A stretch of DNA of 64,000 bases, taken from NCBI RefSeq assembly GCF_008710035.1, contig NZ_VYKI01000003.1, forward strand, positions 1 to 64,000, read 5' to 3'. A model generated the notes under the pieces. The model saw only the letters and a list, made by a program, of their open reading frames with translations, was not told the origin of the DNA and did no database searches. Below, one piece after another: positions 16,965-26,686 of this stretch. The position numbers and the translations under genes were made by a program. This DNA comes from Stenotrophomonas cyclobalanopsidis (GTDB lineage Bacteria; Pseudomonadota; Gammaproteobacteria; Xanthomonadales; Xanthomonadaceae). Numbering within the stretch: the stretch's first letter is position 1; each line of letters opens with the position of its first letter.

Positions 16965-19900
16965 ATGAAGCGAATGCTGATCAACGCCACGCAGGCCGAA
17001 GAGCTGCGTGTTGCCATCGTCGATGGCCAGTCGTTGTATGACATCGATATCGAGCAGCCGGCGAAGGAACAGAAGAAGTCCAACATCTACAAGGGCCGGA
17101 TCTTCCGCATCGAGCCCTCGCTGGAAGCGGCCTTCGTCGAATACGGTGGTGGCCGCCATGGCTTCCTGCCACTGAAGGAAATTTCCCGCGACTACTTCCA
17201 GGCCGGCGTCGACCACAACAAGGCCGGCATCCGCGAGCTGCTGAAGGAAGGCCAGGAAATCGTCGTCCAGGTGGACAAGGAAGAGCGCGGCAACAAGGGC
17301 GCCGCCCTGACCACGTTCATCTCCCTGGCCGGCCGTTACATGGTGCTGATGCCGAACTCGCCGAGCGCGGGCGGTGTCTCCCGTCGCATCGAAGGCGAAG
17401 ACCGGGCCGCCCTGAAGGACGCCCTGGACAAGCTGAACATCCCCGACGACATGGGCGTGATCATCCGCACCGCCGGCGTCGGCCGCGATGCCGAAGAGCT
17501 GCAGTGGGATCTGGATTACCTGCTGAACGTCTGGCGCGCCATCGCCGAAGCTGCCTTGAGCAAGCCGGCCCCGTTCCTGATCTACCAGGAATCGCGCCTG
17601 ATCGTGCGCGCCCTGCGTGACTACCTGCGCGCCGACATCGGCGAGATCCTGGTGGACACCGAGGAGATGTACGAGCACGCCCGCGAGTTCATGCAGCAGG
17701 TGATGCCGCAGACCCTGCGCAAGCTCAAGCATTACAAGGACGACATCCCGCTGTTCAACCGCTTCCAGATCGAATCGCAGATCGAAGGCGCCTACGAGCG
17801 CAACGTGCGCCTGCCGTCGGGCGGATCGATCGTGGTCGACCAGACCGAAGCGCTGACCGCCGTCGACGTCAACTCCTCGCGCGCCACCAAGGGCAGCGAC
17901 ATCGAGGACACCGCCTTCCAGACCAATCTGGAAGCGGCCGAGGAAGTGGCCCGCCAGCTGCGCCTGCGCGACCTGGGCGGCCTGGTGGTCATCGATTTCA
18001 TCGACATGGCCTCCAACAAGCACCAGCGTGAAGTCGAGAACCGCCTGGCCAACGCGCTGAAGTACGACCGCGCGCGCGTCCAGGTCGGCCGCATCTCGCG
18101 CTTCGGCCTGCTCGAAATGAGCCGCCAGCGCCTGCGCCCGAGCCTGGGTGAGTCCAGCCAGATCGTCTGCCCGCGTTGTGACGGCCACGGCCGCATGCGC
18201 AGCGTCGAGTCGCTGTCACTGTCGATCATCCGCGTCGCCGAAGAGCATGCGATGAAGGAGAACACCGGGCAGGTGCTGGTCCAGGCGCCGGTGGAGATCG
18301 CCAATTACCTGCTGAACGAGAAGCGCAGCGCCCTGCGCGAGATCGAGCAGCGCCACGAAGCGCCGATCGTGATCGTCGCCGACGAGCAGCTGCACACCCC
18401 GCACTACAATGTGACCCGCCTGCGCGAGAACGAGCTGGGTGAAGACAGCAACAAGCCGAGCTACCAGCGTGGCACCCCGCGCAAGCTGCCGGTGCACGCC
18501 CTGACCAAGGGCCAGCTGAACATCCCGCCGCCGGCCGTGACCCAGGTCAAGCACACCGCACCGGCCCCGGTGCGTGCCGAAGCCGAACCGGTGGCCGCTC
18601 CGGCCCCGGCACCGGTGGCCGCTGCCCCGGCACCGGCCGCCAGTGGCGGCGTGGTCGGCTGGCTGAAGCGCATCTTCGGTGGCGAGTCCGCTCCGGCCCC
18701 CGCTCCGGCCCCGGCTGCCCGCCAGCCGCAGCAGGATGGCGGCCGCAAGGACCGCAACAGGGATCGCAACAAGGACCGCAAGGACCGTCGCGACGACAGC
18801 CGTAGCAACGGCGGCAACGGCAATGCGCAGCAGCAGAAGGACGGCGGCAACCGCAAGGACCGCGGCGAGCAGCGCAAGGACGGCCGCCAGGGCGGCAACA
18901 ACAACGGCAATGCCCAGCAGCAGCCGCAGCAGGGCAAGCAGAAGGACGCCCAGCAGAAGGACGGCCAGCAGCAGCCGCAGCAGCAGAAGCAGCCGCGCAA
19001 CGAGCAGCAGGGCCAGAACCCGCAGCAGCAGCCGAAGCTGAAGCAGCCGAAGCAGCCGCGTCCGCAGCAGGACGGCGAGAAGCCGGCCGAGAAGCCGCAG
19101 CGCGCCGCCGCCGAAGCACCGGTCGACACCGCAACCGCGGCTGCCGCCGTGGCCGCGACCGTCGTCGCGGCCAACGCAGTGACCGCGCAGGAAGGCACTG
19201 CACCGGCCGCTCCGGTGGCACCGGCTGCACCGGTCGCCGCCGTGGTGGCGACTGATGCTGCACCGGTGGCCGATGCCAGCGTTGACGCAGGCACTGACGC
19301 CGACGCGGTTGCCGTGTCCGGCGAAGATGCCGCGACCGACGCCGCAGGCGAACAGGCCGGCGAAGGCGCGACCCGCCGCCGTCGTGGCCGTCGCGGTGGC
19401 CGTCGTCGCCGCCGTGGTGGCGCCGAGAATGCCGCCGGTACCGATGCCCTGGGCGATGACCAGGACGACGGTGACGAAGCCGATGACAACGACAGCGCTG
19501 ACCAGGCTGCCGACACTGCCGCCGAGGCCGCGCCGGTCGCCGCCGCGCAGCCGTCGCGCTCGCAGCCGGAATTCGATTTCGATGACGAAGTCGAGCCGCT
19601 GGCCGTGGAAACTGAAAAGCCCGCCCGTGCCCCGGTTGCCGTTGCCGCTGCCGCCCCGGTCGTTGCCGTGAGCAGCGCCGTGGTCGAAGCCGTCGCTCCG
19701 CAGGAAGCGGCAGCCCCGGCACCGGTGGTCAAGGCCGAGCCGGCCCCGCAGCCGGTGCAGACCAGCATGCTGGATCAGATCGACGCTGCAACCCCGGCCC
19801 AGCCGGAAGCACCGGTCGCTCCGGTGGCTGACGCCAAGCCGTTTGTCGAGGAAACTGCCCCGGTGGCCGCGCCGGCACCGCGGGTCGTCGAAGCCGCTCC

Positions 19901-20135
19901 GGTGGTGGACGTGGCTCCGGTGGTCGAAACCGCAGCGGTCGTCGAGCAGCCGGCAGCGCCGGTGGCCGTCGAAGCCGCGCCGGTCGAAGCCGCCGCACCG
20001 GTGGCTGAAGCCGTGGTGACGCCGTCGATCGACCCGGTGGCCGATGGCCATGCCGATTCGGCGAGCCAGGCCGCTGATGCCCAGGCATCGGACGAAGACG
20101 AAGAAGCCGCCAAGCGCACGCCGTCGGCGAACTGA
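16965..20135 (+). CDS. rne: Ribonuclease E
   Basis: A 1056-residue endoribonuclease and degradosome scaffold. The N-terminal catalytic half is closely E. coli-like: [15 protein letters not shown] start, S1 domain (about 37-120), catalytic Asp301 (TAVDVNSS) and Asp344 (VVIDFIDM), and the Zn-link CPRC (Cys402, Cys405), each two residues before the E. coli position. At about 561-573, [13 protein letters not shown] looks like the amphipathic membrane-anchoring helix. The C-terminal half is low complexity: a Lys/Arg/Asp/Gln-rich stretch (about 585-715), an arginine-rich RNA-binding block near 806-822, then Ala/Pro/Val repeats. It initiates mRNA decay and rRNA/tRNA maturation. A strong terminator follows. 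Confidence 0.97.
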   Translation: MKRMLINATQAEELRVAIVDGQSLYDIDIEQPAKEQKKSNIYKGRIFRIEPSLEAAFVEYGGGRHGFLPLKEISRDYFQAGVDHNKAGIRELLKEGQEIVVQVDKEERGNKGAALTTFISLAGRYMVLMPNSPSAGGVSRRIEGEDRAALKDALDKLNIPDDMGVIIRTAGVGRDAEELQWDLDYLLNVWRAIAEAALSKPAPFLIYQESRLIVRALRDYLRADIGEILVDTEEMYEHAREFMQQVMPQTLRKLKHYKDDIPLFNRFQIESQIEGAYERNVRLPSGGSIVVDQTEALTAVDVNSSRATKGSDIEDTAFQTNLEAAEEVARQLRLRDLGGLVVIDFIDMASNKHQREVENRLANALKYDRARVQVGRISRFGLLEMSRQRLRPSLGESSQIVCPRCDGHGRMRSVESLSLSIIRVAEEHAMKENTGQVLVQAPVEIANYLLNEKRSALREIEQRHEAPIVIVADEQLHTPHYNVTRLRENELGEDSNKPSYQRGTPRKLPVHALTKGQLNIPPPAVTQVKHTAPAPVRAEAEPVAAPAPAPVAAAPAPAASGGVVGWLKRIFGGESAPAPAPAPAARQPQQDGGRKDRNRDRNKDRKDRRDDSRSNGGNGNAQQQKDGGNRKDRGEQRKDGRQGGNNNGNAQQQPQQGKQKDAQQKDGQQQPQQQKQPRNEQQGQNPQQQPKLKQPKQPRPQQDGEKPAEKPQRAAAEAPVDTATAAAAVAATVVAANAVTAQEGTAPAAPVAPAAPVAAVVATDAAPVADASVDAGTDADAVAVSGEDAATDAAGEQAGEGATRRRRGRRGGRRRRRGGAENAAGTDALGDDQDDGDEADDNDSADQAADTAAEAAPVAAAQPSRSQPEFDFDDEVEPLAVETEKPARAPVAVAAAAPVVAVSSAVVEAVAPQEAAAPAPVVKAEPAPQPVQTSMLDQIDAATPAQPEAPVAPVADAKPFVEETAPVAAPAPRVVEAAPVVDVAPVVETAAVVEQPAAPVAVEAAPVEAAAPVAEAVVTPSIDPVADGHADSASQAADAQASDEDEEAAKRTPSAN

Positions 20136-20160
20136 TCGTTCTTTGATCGCGTAGAACGAA

Positions 20161-20193
20161 ACGGCGGGGATCGATGATCCCCGCCGTTTTTGT
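20161..20193 (+). terminator. Intrinsic terminator of rne
   Basis: The 12-bp stem ACGGCGGGGATC / GATCCCCGCCGT with a GAT loop is followed by TTTTTGTTT, 25 bp after the rne stop. Confidence 0.92.
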
Positions 20194-20210
20194 TTATGCG
20201 TCTGCCGCCG

Positions 20211-20914
20211 CGTTGGTAATTGCCACGTTGACTCAGCGCACGCGGACACGCCCCGGTAGATGCCAACCTTGGTTGGCGCCGTTGATTCAACGCACGCGGA
20301 CACGCCCGTGCCAACCAAGGTTGGCACCTACCATAACACCGTTGATTCAATGCACGCAGGCCTGGCCGGAGCACGGGCACCGCCCCGGTAGATGCCAACC
20401 TTGGTTGGCGCCGTTGATTCAACGCACGCGGACACGCCCGTGCCAACCAAGGTTAGCACCTACCATAACACCGTCGATTCAATGCACGCAGGCCTGGCCG
20501 GAGCACGGGCACCGCCCCGGTAGATGCCAACCTTGGTTGGCGCCGTCGAATCAACGCACGCGGACACGCCCGTGCCAACCAAGGTTGGCACCTACCATAC
20601 CACCGTTGATTCAATGCACGCAGGCCTGGCCGGAGCACGGGCACCGCCCCGGTAGATGCCAACCTTGGTTGGCGCCGTTGATTCAACGCACGCGGACACG
20701 CCCGTGCCAACCAAGGTTGGCACCTACCATAACACCGTCGATTCAATGCACGCAGGCCTGGCCGGAGCACGGGCACCGCCCCGGTAGATGCCAACCTTGG
20801 TTGGCGCCGTCGAATCAACGCGCGCGGACACGCCGTGCCAACCAAGGTTGGCACCTACCAGAGCGCCGTTGATTCAACGCACGCGGACGCGCCCGCGCCA
20901 ACCAAGGTTGGCGG
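20211..20914. repeat. Tandem array of five 132-bp units built from SMAG palindromes
   Basis: GTAGATGCCAACCTTGGTTG starts at 20256, 20388, 20520, 20652 and 20784, an exact period of 132 bp. Each unit holds one direct element, then an inverted one (CCAACCAAGGTTGGCACCTA then C) and a spacer including GCACGCAGGCCTGGCCGG. Variants alternate (GTTGATTC versus GTCGAATC after GGCGCC; ATAACACCGTT versus ATAACACCGTC), so units 2-3 and 4-5 look like a duplicated 264-bp dimer. Partial copies flank both ends. A long open frame across the array is a by-product of the period being a multiple of three. The array separates rne from the glycan locus. Confidence 0.9.
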
Positions 20915-21805
20915 CTAACGGCGCTCGGCCGGGGCGAACTGCAGGCGGGTCCAAACCCCGTAATGATCGGACGCCCAGCGACCGCTGTCGTCGGGCTGGT
21001 CGAACAGGATCTTCGCTTCGCGCGCGACCATCCGGTCCTGCTGGAAGAAGATGTGGTCGATGCGCGAGGGCGCCTGGTAATAGTGCCGGTTCAAGGTGCT
21101 GACGCCGGCGAGGTCGGTGTTCACGTGCACGCTGCCGTAGCTGTCGCCGTAATGGCTGCGCAGCTCGCTGAGGTCGCCTGCATCCACCAGTGCGTTGAAG
21201 TCACCGGCGATCACCACCGGCGCACCGGCCGAGGTTTCGGTGATGTAGCGCAGCAGGTCTTCCACCTGGCTGCGGCGGATTCCCTGGCCTTGCTCGTCGC
21301 TGCGCTCGTTCAGATGCGTGGCATAGACGTTCACCGGCTGCCCGTCCACGTCGATGCGCAGATGGGCCACGGTGCGGTAGTCATCCAGCGGCTGCAGCAG
21401 GTGCTCGCCGTGGGCCAGGATCGGGCGCCGGGTCAGCAGCGCGTTGCCGTAGCGCTTTGGCGCACCCACCGGATCGGTGGAAACGAAGACGTACTTGTAG
21501 CCGAGCTGGCTGGCCAGCCACTGTGCCTGGTTGCGCACGTCGCGGCGCTGGATCACTTCCTGCAGGGCGATGGCATCGGGCTGCAGGCGCTTGAGCTCAG
21601 CGACGATCGTGCGCCGCCGGGTCGGCCAGTCCTCGCGGTCATGGTGGAGGTTGAAGGTCACCATGCCCATGCCGGGCTCGGTCGATACCTCCGCAACGGC
21701 GGGTTCACCCGATGGCTGCGCCATGGCCAACCCCGGCAACGCCAACGCGATGGCCAGCCCCAGGGCGCGCACTGCCACGCGCGCCCTCCCCTGCTTCAAC
21801 GCCAT
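20915..21805 (-). CDS. Secreted endonuclease/exonuclease/phosphatase (EEP) family hydrolase
   Basis: A 296-residue protein with a signal peptide ending near AMA. All EEP catalytic motifs are intact: NLHHD near the start, the metal Glu in IALQEV, YATHL (His), VIAGDFNA (Asp, Asn), RIDHIFF and the C-terminal SDHYGVW. The family hydrolyses phosphodiester or phosphomonoester bonds with Mg2+; the substrate is not predictable from sequence. It is the last gene of the glycan operon, starting 2 bp after the stop of the large glycosidase-like gene, which suggests a role on a phosphate-substituted glycan or the cell envelope. Its paralogue at 8460-9311 has lost these residues. Confidence 0.85.
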   Translation of the reverse strand: MALKQGRARVAVRALGLAIALALPGLAMAQPSGEPAVAEVSTEPGMGMVTFNLHHDREDWPTRRRTIVAELKRLQPDAIALQEVIQRRDVRNQAQWLASQLGYKYVFVSTDPVGAPKRYGNALLTRRPILAHGEHLLQPLDDYRTVAHLRIDVDGQPVNVYATHLNERSDEQGQGIRRSQVEDLLRYITETSAGAPVVIAGDFNALVDAGDLSELRSHYGDSYGSVHVNTDLAGVSTLNRHYYQAPSRIDHIFFQQDRMVAREAKILFDQPDDSGRWASDHYGVWTRLQFAPAERR

Positions 21806-21807
21806 GC

Positions 21808-24800
21808 TTACTGCCCCTTGCGTTCTGCGCGACGCACCGCGCTTGGCACGTCGATCTCGATCCGCGCCGGCAGCTGGTGCACGCGCAGCTCGCGGTTGCT
21901 CCACTCGGCCGGCTCGCCATTGATGGTGGCCGCACCCGGTTCGCCGCTGTACGGCCACGGCAGCACGACGCCACCCGGCGGCGGCACCAGGCCCGGCTGC
22001 AGGTCCAGCACCAGCTGCTTGTCACTGCGCTGCAGGCGGTAATTAAGTTGGCCCTGCGGCGTGCGCAGGCCCTGTACCGCGATGCCATCCCCCTGGAACC
22101 AGGCGGTGGGAATACCCGCAGCCAGCACCAGCGCCTCATCGGCGTCGCGGTTGTAGGCGAACATGTCCAGTGCCGAGCGAACGAAGTCGGACGCCACCCA
22201 GGCATGCGGAAGGTCACCGACGAAGAACGGCTTGCGCGGCGTGCGCGAGACCACTTCGGCCCATTGGTTCCAGGCCTGCGGCGCGCGGTCCTTGAAGAAG
22301 AACTGGGTGGCCTGCCAGGCACGGTCGCGCCAGCCCAGGCGCACGAAGGCCGCCACGTTGCGCCACTCGTAGGGCGTGTAATCCTTCCATTCGCGCTTGC
22401 CATCACGGCGCGCGACGAACTCGGTCCAGTAGCGCTCGAAGGTCGCCTCAAGCGCTTCCTGCGGCAACCGGCCCTGTTCGCCGCCCGGCGCCAGCGCGAT
22501 GGTGGTGGAGGTGGCATCGAAATCACCCAGCTCGGCCGAGCCCGGCAGGTAGTCGATCCTGTGCTGCTGCATGGCCGACAGCAGCGAAGCCTGCAGGTCG
22601 TCGCGGAACTGGTCGCGCGACCCGCTGATCTGCATGGCTTCAAGCTTGCCCAGCTGGGCAGCCACCTGCGCGGCATCCTTGTAGCCGCGCAGCGCCCAGA
22701 AGTTGTCCCAGTACGAGTGCATCGGCTTGGCCGAATAGCCTTCGTGGCTGATCGAGGCCGGCATCATCCCGTAGAAGGCGGGATTGCGCGCGCGGTTCTC
22801 TTCGGTGCGCTCGCTGGCGCGCAGCTGCTCCATGTAGTTGTAGGCACCCTGCACGTGCGGCCACATCAGCTCCAGGAAGGTGCCGTCGCCGGTGTACCGC
22901 CAGTACTCGGCGATGTTGTAGATCAGCTCGCCATGACTGTCGTTCTCCGGCACCGGGTCGCTGCCGCGAGCATCGACGCAGCATGGCACCTTGCCGTTGT
23001 CGAACTGGAACGGCGCATACCAGGTCACGTAATCGCGTACGGCATCGCTGCGGCCCATGCGCAACAGGCCTTCGGAAATCATCGCGCCATCGCGGATCCA
23101 GCTGCGTGCATATGAACGCGTACCCGGCTGCAGGCGCGGGCCGACGCGCGACATCAGCATGTGCGCGACCGCGGTCCGCAGGGTTTCCACCAGCGGCTGG
23201 CCCGCCGCAGGCACCTGCAGGCTGACCACGCCCAGCTTGTCGCGCCACATCGCCGCGACCTGCTGCTGTGCCTTGGCCACGTCCAGCGCCTGCGGCTTCC
23301 AGCCGCCGGTCTGCGGCAGCACCACGGCCACCTCGCGGCTCTGCCCGGGTTCGAGCTTGATCGTGTACAGCAGGGCGCCGGAGGCCAGGCCCGTGGAATC
23401 CTTCACCGCCGTGGTCGCCGGGAACTTGCCCGAGGCCAGGTGCATCGCATCCAGCTTGCCGTCGAACGTGGTGGCGAAGCGTGCGTCCGGAGCCTGCAAC
23501 GGGTAGATGCGCGGTTCGCCGTTGACGCGCACCAGCTGCTCGCCCACGTCCAGCGCTTCGATGCGGCTGAAGCCACCAGTGGTGTTGAGGAACTGGGTCG
23601 GTGGGTTGACCTGCCAGGGCCGGATCGCCAGCGCCAGGGTGTATTCGTGGGCGACCTTGTCCGGGTTGCTCAGGCGGTAGCGGCCGATCAGCTGGGCGCG
23701 CTCGGGCGTGCCCTGCACGAAACTGGTCACCGACAGGCCGGCCTTCTCATGCACCCAGTCGACCGTGGCGATGGGCAGGTAACGGTCCTGCAGCGACTGC
23801 GTGGTGGCCACGCTGGACCAGTCCAGCAGCTTGCCGTCCAGGCGGATGAACGGCTCGATGCTGAAGCTGCCCTTGGCCGGCTCCAGCGCACCATCCTCGC
23901 TGATGAGGGCCTGTTCCTGGCCGCCATCGAGGCCAAGCAGGGTCCAGTACGGCTGCTCGCCCACGTAGGCCCGCGGCAGCGCACCGCGCGGCAGGTCGGC
24001 GGCGACCGAGGACAGGAAGGCATTGGGCGTGGCCGCGAACGCCAGCGGCTTCAGCGCGATATCGCGGATCGCATAGCGCCAGTTCGGCCCGTCTTCCAGG
24101 TCGAAGCGCACGTAGCGCGCATCGGTATCGGGCAGCGCCAGCCAGTCGCGGCCGCCCGCGCCGCCGGTGACTTCACGCACCGTACGCCAGTCGCGGCCGT
24201 CCTCGGAGGTACGCACCGTATAGCGGGTCGCCTCCAGGTTGGGCAGCCAGTCGATCACCGCGCCGCCGATCTCGCGGCTCTTGTGCAGGTCCAGGCTGAT
24301 GGTCTGCTGCTTGACCCCGCCGCTGACCCAGAACGTATCGCTCTTGCCGTCGATCATGCGGTCCTGCAGCGCGGTGGCCGTATCGGCGATCACCGACGGC
24401 ATCAGCGCCGAGTCGTCCTGCGGCGGCAGGCCCTGCAGGGTCAGCTTGTCGAAGCACACGGTGCCGCGGCCACCGACCTTGCTGTAGATCGTGAACTCGA
24501 CCGCCGCGCTGCGCGCCATCTCCTTTTCGGCCGAGGGGCCCCAGGCCTTGTCGATCTGCCGGCGGCGGTATTCCACCGGCGTCCAGGGCTTGTTGAAGCT
24601 GTAGCCGGGGCGGTTGACCCACCAGACGTTGTCGCCGCTGGCATCGATCAGCTTGAACTGCAGGTCGTTACGCGGGGAATCACCGCGCAGCTGGAATCCG
24701 AAGCGGTAATTGGCCGGGTACTCGATGTTCAGCGCACGACGGATGCCCACATAGCCTGAGACCTTGTGGAAGTCGTAATCCAGGCACAGCGCGCGGCCGC

Positions 24801-24975
24801 CGCCGGCGCCGCTGACCGACCGCAGCGAACCGCTGACCTGGTCGGACAGCACAAGCTTCCATGCATTGATGTCATCGAAGTCATCCAGCACCTTGGGCGC
24901 CGGCAGCGCCGGTGGTGCGGCAATCGCCAGGGAGGTCCACAACAGGCCCAATCCAACGGCGATCGCACGCTTCAT
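21808..24975 (-). CDS. Large secreted multidomain glycan-active protein (CBM-like, F5/8 discoidin, six-hairpin glycosidase-like)
   Basis: A 1055-residue protein with signal peptide MKRAIAVGLGLLWTSLAIAA. Domains by eye are: a carbohydrate-binding jelly-roll (about 28-190, starting VLDDFDDINAWKLVLSD); a discoidin/F5/8-type domain (about 200-335, with DGKSDTFWVSGG and ARYVRFDLEDG); a beta-rich middle part; and a C-terminal (alpha/alpha)6 barrel (about 610-950) with YARSWIRDGAMISEGLL and HGELIYNIAEYWRYTGD, reminiscent of glucoamylase or debranching folds. Two adjacent cysteines lie in VPCCVDARG. The exact glycosidase family and substrate are not assignable. The ATG at 24975 overlaps the upstream permease stop (ATGA), so it belongs to the ABC operon. 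Confidence 0.78.
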   Translation of the reverse strand: MKRAIAVGLGLLWTSLAIAAPPALPAPKVLDDFDDINAWKLVLSDQVSGSLRSVSGAGGGRALCLDYDFHKVSGYVGIRRALNIEYPANYRFGFQLRGDSPRNDLQFKLIDASGDNVWWVNRPGYSFNKPWTPVEYRRRQIDKAWGPSAEKEMARSAAVEFTIYSKVGGRGTVCFDKLTLQGLPPQDDSALMPSVIADTATALQDRMIDGKSDTFWVSGGVKQQTISLDLHKSREIGGAVIDWLPNLEATRYTVRTSEDGRDWRTVREVTGGAGGRDWLALPDTDARYVRFDLEDGPNWRYAIRDIALKPLAFAATPNAFLSSVAADLPRGALPRAYVGEQPYWTLLGLDGGQEQALISEDGALEPAKGSFSIEPFIRLDGKLLDWSSVATTQSLQDRYLPIATVDWVHEKAGLSVTSFVQGTPERAQLIGRYRLSNPDKVAHEYTLALAIRPWQVNPPTQFLNTTGGFSRIEALDVGEQLVRVNGEPRIYPLQAPDARFATTFDGKLDAMHLASGKFPATTAVKDSTGLASGALLYTIKLEPGQSREVAVVLPQTGGWKPQALDVAKAQQQVAAMWRDKLGVVSLQVPAAGQPLVETLRTAVAHMLMSRVGPRLQPGTRSYARSWIRDGAMISEGLLRMGRSDAVRDYVTWYAPFQFDNGKVPCCVDARGSDPVPENDSHGELIYNIAEYWRYTGDGTFLELMWPHVQGAYNYMEQLRASERTEENRARNPAFYGMMPASISHEGYSAKPMHSYWDNFWALRGYKDAAQVAAQLGKLEAMQISGSRDQFRDDLQASLLSAMQQHRIDYLPGSAELGDFDATSTTIALAPGGEQGRLPQEALEATFERYWTEFVARRDGKREWKDYTPYEWRNVAAFVRLGWRDRAWQATQFFFKDRAPQAWNQWAEVVSRTPRKPFFVGDLPHAWVASDFVRSALDMFAYNRDADEALVLAAGIPTAWFQGDGIAVQGLRTPQGQLNYRLQRSDKQLVLDLQPGLVPPPGGVVLPWPYSGEPGAATINGEPAEWSNRELRVHQLPARIEIDVPSAVRRAERKGQ

Positions 24976-25808
24976 CCCTTGACACTCCCCAGCAACAGAC
25001 CTTGGATGTAGTACCGCTGCAGGACCAGGAACAGGGCCAGCACCGGGACCACGGTGACCACCGCGCCGGCCATCATCATTTCCACGTCCATGATGTGTTC
25101 GCGCGAGAGGGTGGCCAGCGCCACCGGCAAAGTGTAGTGCTCCTGGTCGGTCAGGACGATCAACGGCCACATGAAATCGTTCCACGCGCCCATGAAAGTA
25201 AAGATCGCCAGGGTCACCAGCACCGGCTTGAGCATCGGCAGCACGATCTGGAAGAAGATGCGCAGCTCCCCTGCCCCGTCGATGCGGGCTGCTTCCAGCA
25301 GCTCGTCAGGGATGGAACGGGCGTACTGGCGGACCAGGAAGATGCCGAACACGCTGGCCAGCGCCGGCACGATCACGCCGCCGAAGCTGTTGACCAGGCC
25401 CAGCTGCTTCATCAGCAGGAACAGCGGCAGCATCGCCACCTGCGCCGGGATCACCAGCGCGGCCATCAGCACCTGGAACAGGCGTTCACGGCCGACGAAG
25501 TTCAGCTTGGCGAAGGCATAGCCGGCCATGGTGTTGAGCAGCAGCGAACCGAAGGTGATCGCCACCGACACCAGCAGGCTGTTGGCGAAGTTGCCGCCCA
25601 TGCCGGTGCGTGCGAACAGCTCGGTGTAGTTGTGGGTGGTGACGTGCGAAGGCAGCAGCGGAGGCGGGAAATGGGTCGCCTCACCCTGCGGCATGAACGA
25701 CACCGAGAGCATCCACAACAGCGGTGCCAGGCTGACCAGGGCCAGCACCAGCAACGCGCCATTGATCATCCACGGGTGCCAGCGCGACTGGCCGATCTCA
25801 CGACTCAT
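24972..25808 (-). CDS. Carbohydrate ABC transporter permease (MalG/CUT1 type)
   Basis: A 278-residue membrane protein with six hydrophobic segments and the EAA loop EAARIDGAGELRIFFQIVLPMLKP that contacts the ATPase. It fits the MalG side of CUT1 oligosaccharide importers. The ATG at 25808 overlaps the stop of the other permease gene (ATGA), and its own stop overlaps the next gene in the same way. No ATPase gene is present in the operon, so a shared MsmX/UgpC-like ATPase encoded elsewhere is probably used. Confidence 0.92.
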   Translation of the reverse strand: MSREIGQSRWHPWMINGALLVLALVSLAPLLWMLSVSFMPQGEATHFPPPLLPSHVTTHNYTELFARTGMGGNFANSLLVSVAITFGSLLLNTMAGYAFAKLNFVGRERLFQVLMAALVIPAQVAMLPLFLLMKQLGLVNSFGGVIVPALASVFGIFLVRQYARSIPDELLEAARIDGAGELRIFFQIVLPMLKPVLVTLAIFTFMGAWNDFMWPLIVLTDQEHYTLPVALATLSREHIMDVEMMMAGAVVTVVPVLALFLVLQRYYIQGLLLGSVKG

Positions 25809-26686
25809 ACCAACTGCCTCTTGCGGCCGAAACGCAGCATCACGGTGGTCACCGCCAGGATGATCAGGAACAGCAGGAACGCCACGGCAGAGGCGCGTCC
25901 AAGGTTCCACCACTTGAAGCCTTCCTCGAACATGAAATACAGCACGCTGACGGTGCTCTGCAGTGGGTCGCCGCGGGTCATGACGTACGGCTCGGCGAAC
26001 AGCTGGAAGTAGCCGGACACGGTAATGACGCCGACCACCAGCAGCACCGGGCCGAGCATCGGCAGGGTGATGTGCAGGAACTGCTTCCAGCGCGAGGCGC
26101 CGTCGATGCGCGCGGCCTCGTACAGGTCATGCGGGATGGCCTGCAGGCCGGCCAGGAAGATCACCATGTTGTAGCCGAAGTTCTTCCACACGGCGAACAG
26201 CATGATGGTGGGCATCGCCCAGTTCGGGTCGCCCAGCCAGTCGATCGGGCTGATGCCGATGTGGCCCAGGCCGTAGTTCACCAGGCCATAGCTGGTGTGG
26301 AACAGGTAGCGCCAGATCACCGCCACCGCCACCAGGGTGGTCACCACCGGGGCGAACAGCGCGGTGCGGAACAGCGCCTTGAAGCGGGCGGCCGGCGCAT
26401 TGAGCAGCATCGCCGCGCCCAGCGACACGCTGATCGACAGCGGGACGCCGATCACCACGAAGTACGTGGTGTTCCACAGCGACTTCCAGAACATCGGCGT
26501 CTGCAGCAGGTCGATGTAGTTGCCCAGCCCGACGAAGCGCAGGTTGGCGCCGTCAGCCAGCGCATACAGGTCGAAGTCGGTCACGCTCAGGGCGAGCGCC
26601 GAGGCGACCGGCAGGCCGAAGAACACGCCCAGCACGAGCAGCGAGGGGCCGGCGAAGATCCAGCCGGCGAGGGACGAACGTTTCAT
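25805..26686 (-). CDS. Carbohydrate ABC transporter permease (MalF/CUT1 type)
   Basis: A 293-residue permease with six hydrophobic segments, N-terminal WIFAGPSLLVLGVFFGLPV and the EAA loop EAARIDGASRWKQFLHITLPMLGP. It is the MalF-side partner of the adjacent permease; both are needed for an importer channel in the inner membrane. The ATG overlaps the stop of the binding protein gene by 4 bp and its stop overlaps the next ATG, giving a translationally coupled chain. The N-terminal extra domain of E. coli MalF is missing, as in most CUT1 permeases. Confidence 0.92.
   Translation of the reverse strand: MKRSSLAGWIFAGPSLLVLGVFFGLPVASALALSVTDFDLYALADGANLRFVGLGNYIDLLQTPMFWKSLWNTTYFVVIGVPLSISVSLGAAMLLNAPAARFKALFRTALFAPVVTTLVAVAVIWRYLFHTSYGLVNYGLGHIGISPIDWLGDPNWAMPTIMLFAVWKNFGYNMVIFLAGLQAIPHDLYEAARIDGASRWKQFLHITLPMLGPVLLVVGVITVSGYFQLFAEPYVMTRGDPLQSTVSVLYFMFEEGFKWWNLGRASAVAFLLFLIILAVTTVMLRFGRKRQLV

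Noticed and set aside
18216-20327. Antisense frames of 703, 435 and 391 codons opposite the rne tail
   Set aside because: Low-complexity mirror of the Ala/Pro/Gln-rich RNase E tail; no initiation signal or recognisable domain.
20174-20872. Open frame of 232 codons with repeated 'QPRLAP…TQAWPEHGHRPGRCQPW' blocks
   Set aside because: It is the translation of the 132-bp SMAG array; the period is a multiple of three so the frame stays open on both strands. No start signals or conserved domain.
20256-20914. Possible CRISPR array
   Set aside because: Units are 132 bp with palindromic GTAG elements and almost identical 'spacers'; no cas genes and no unique spacers.
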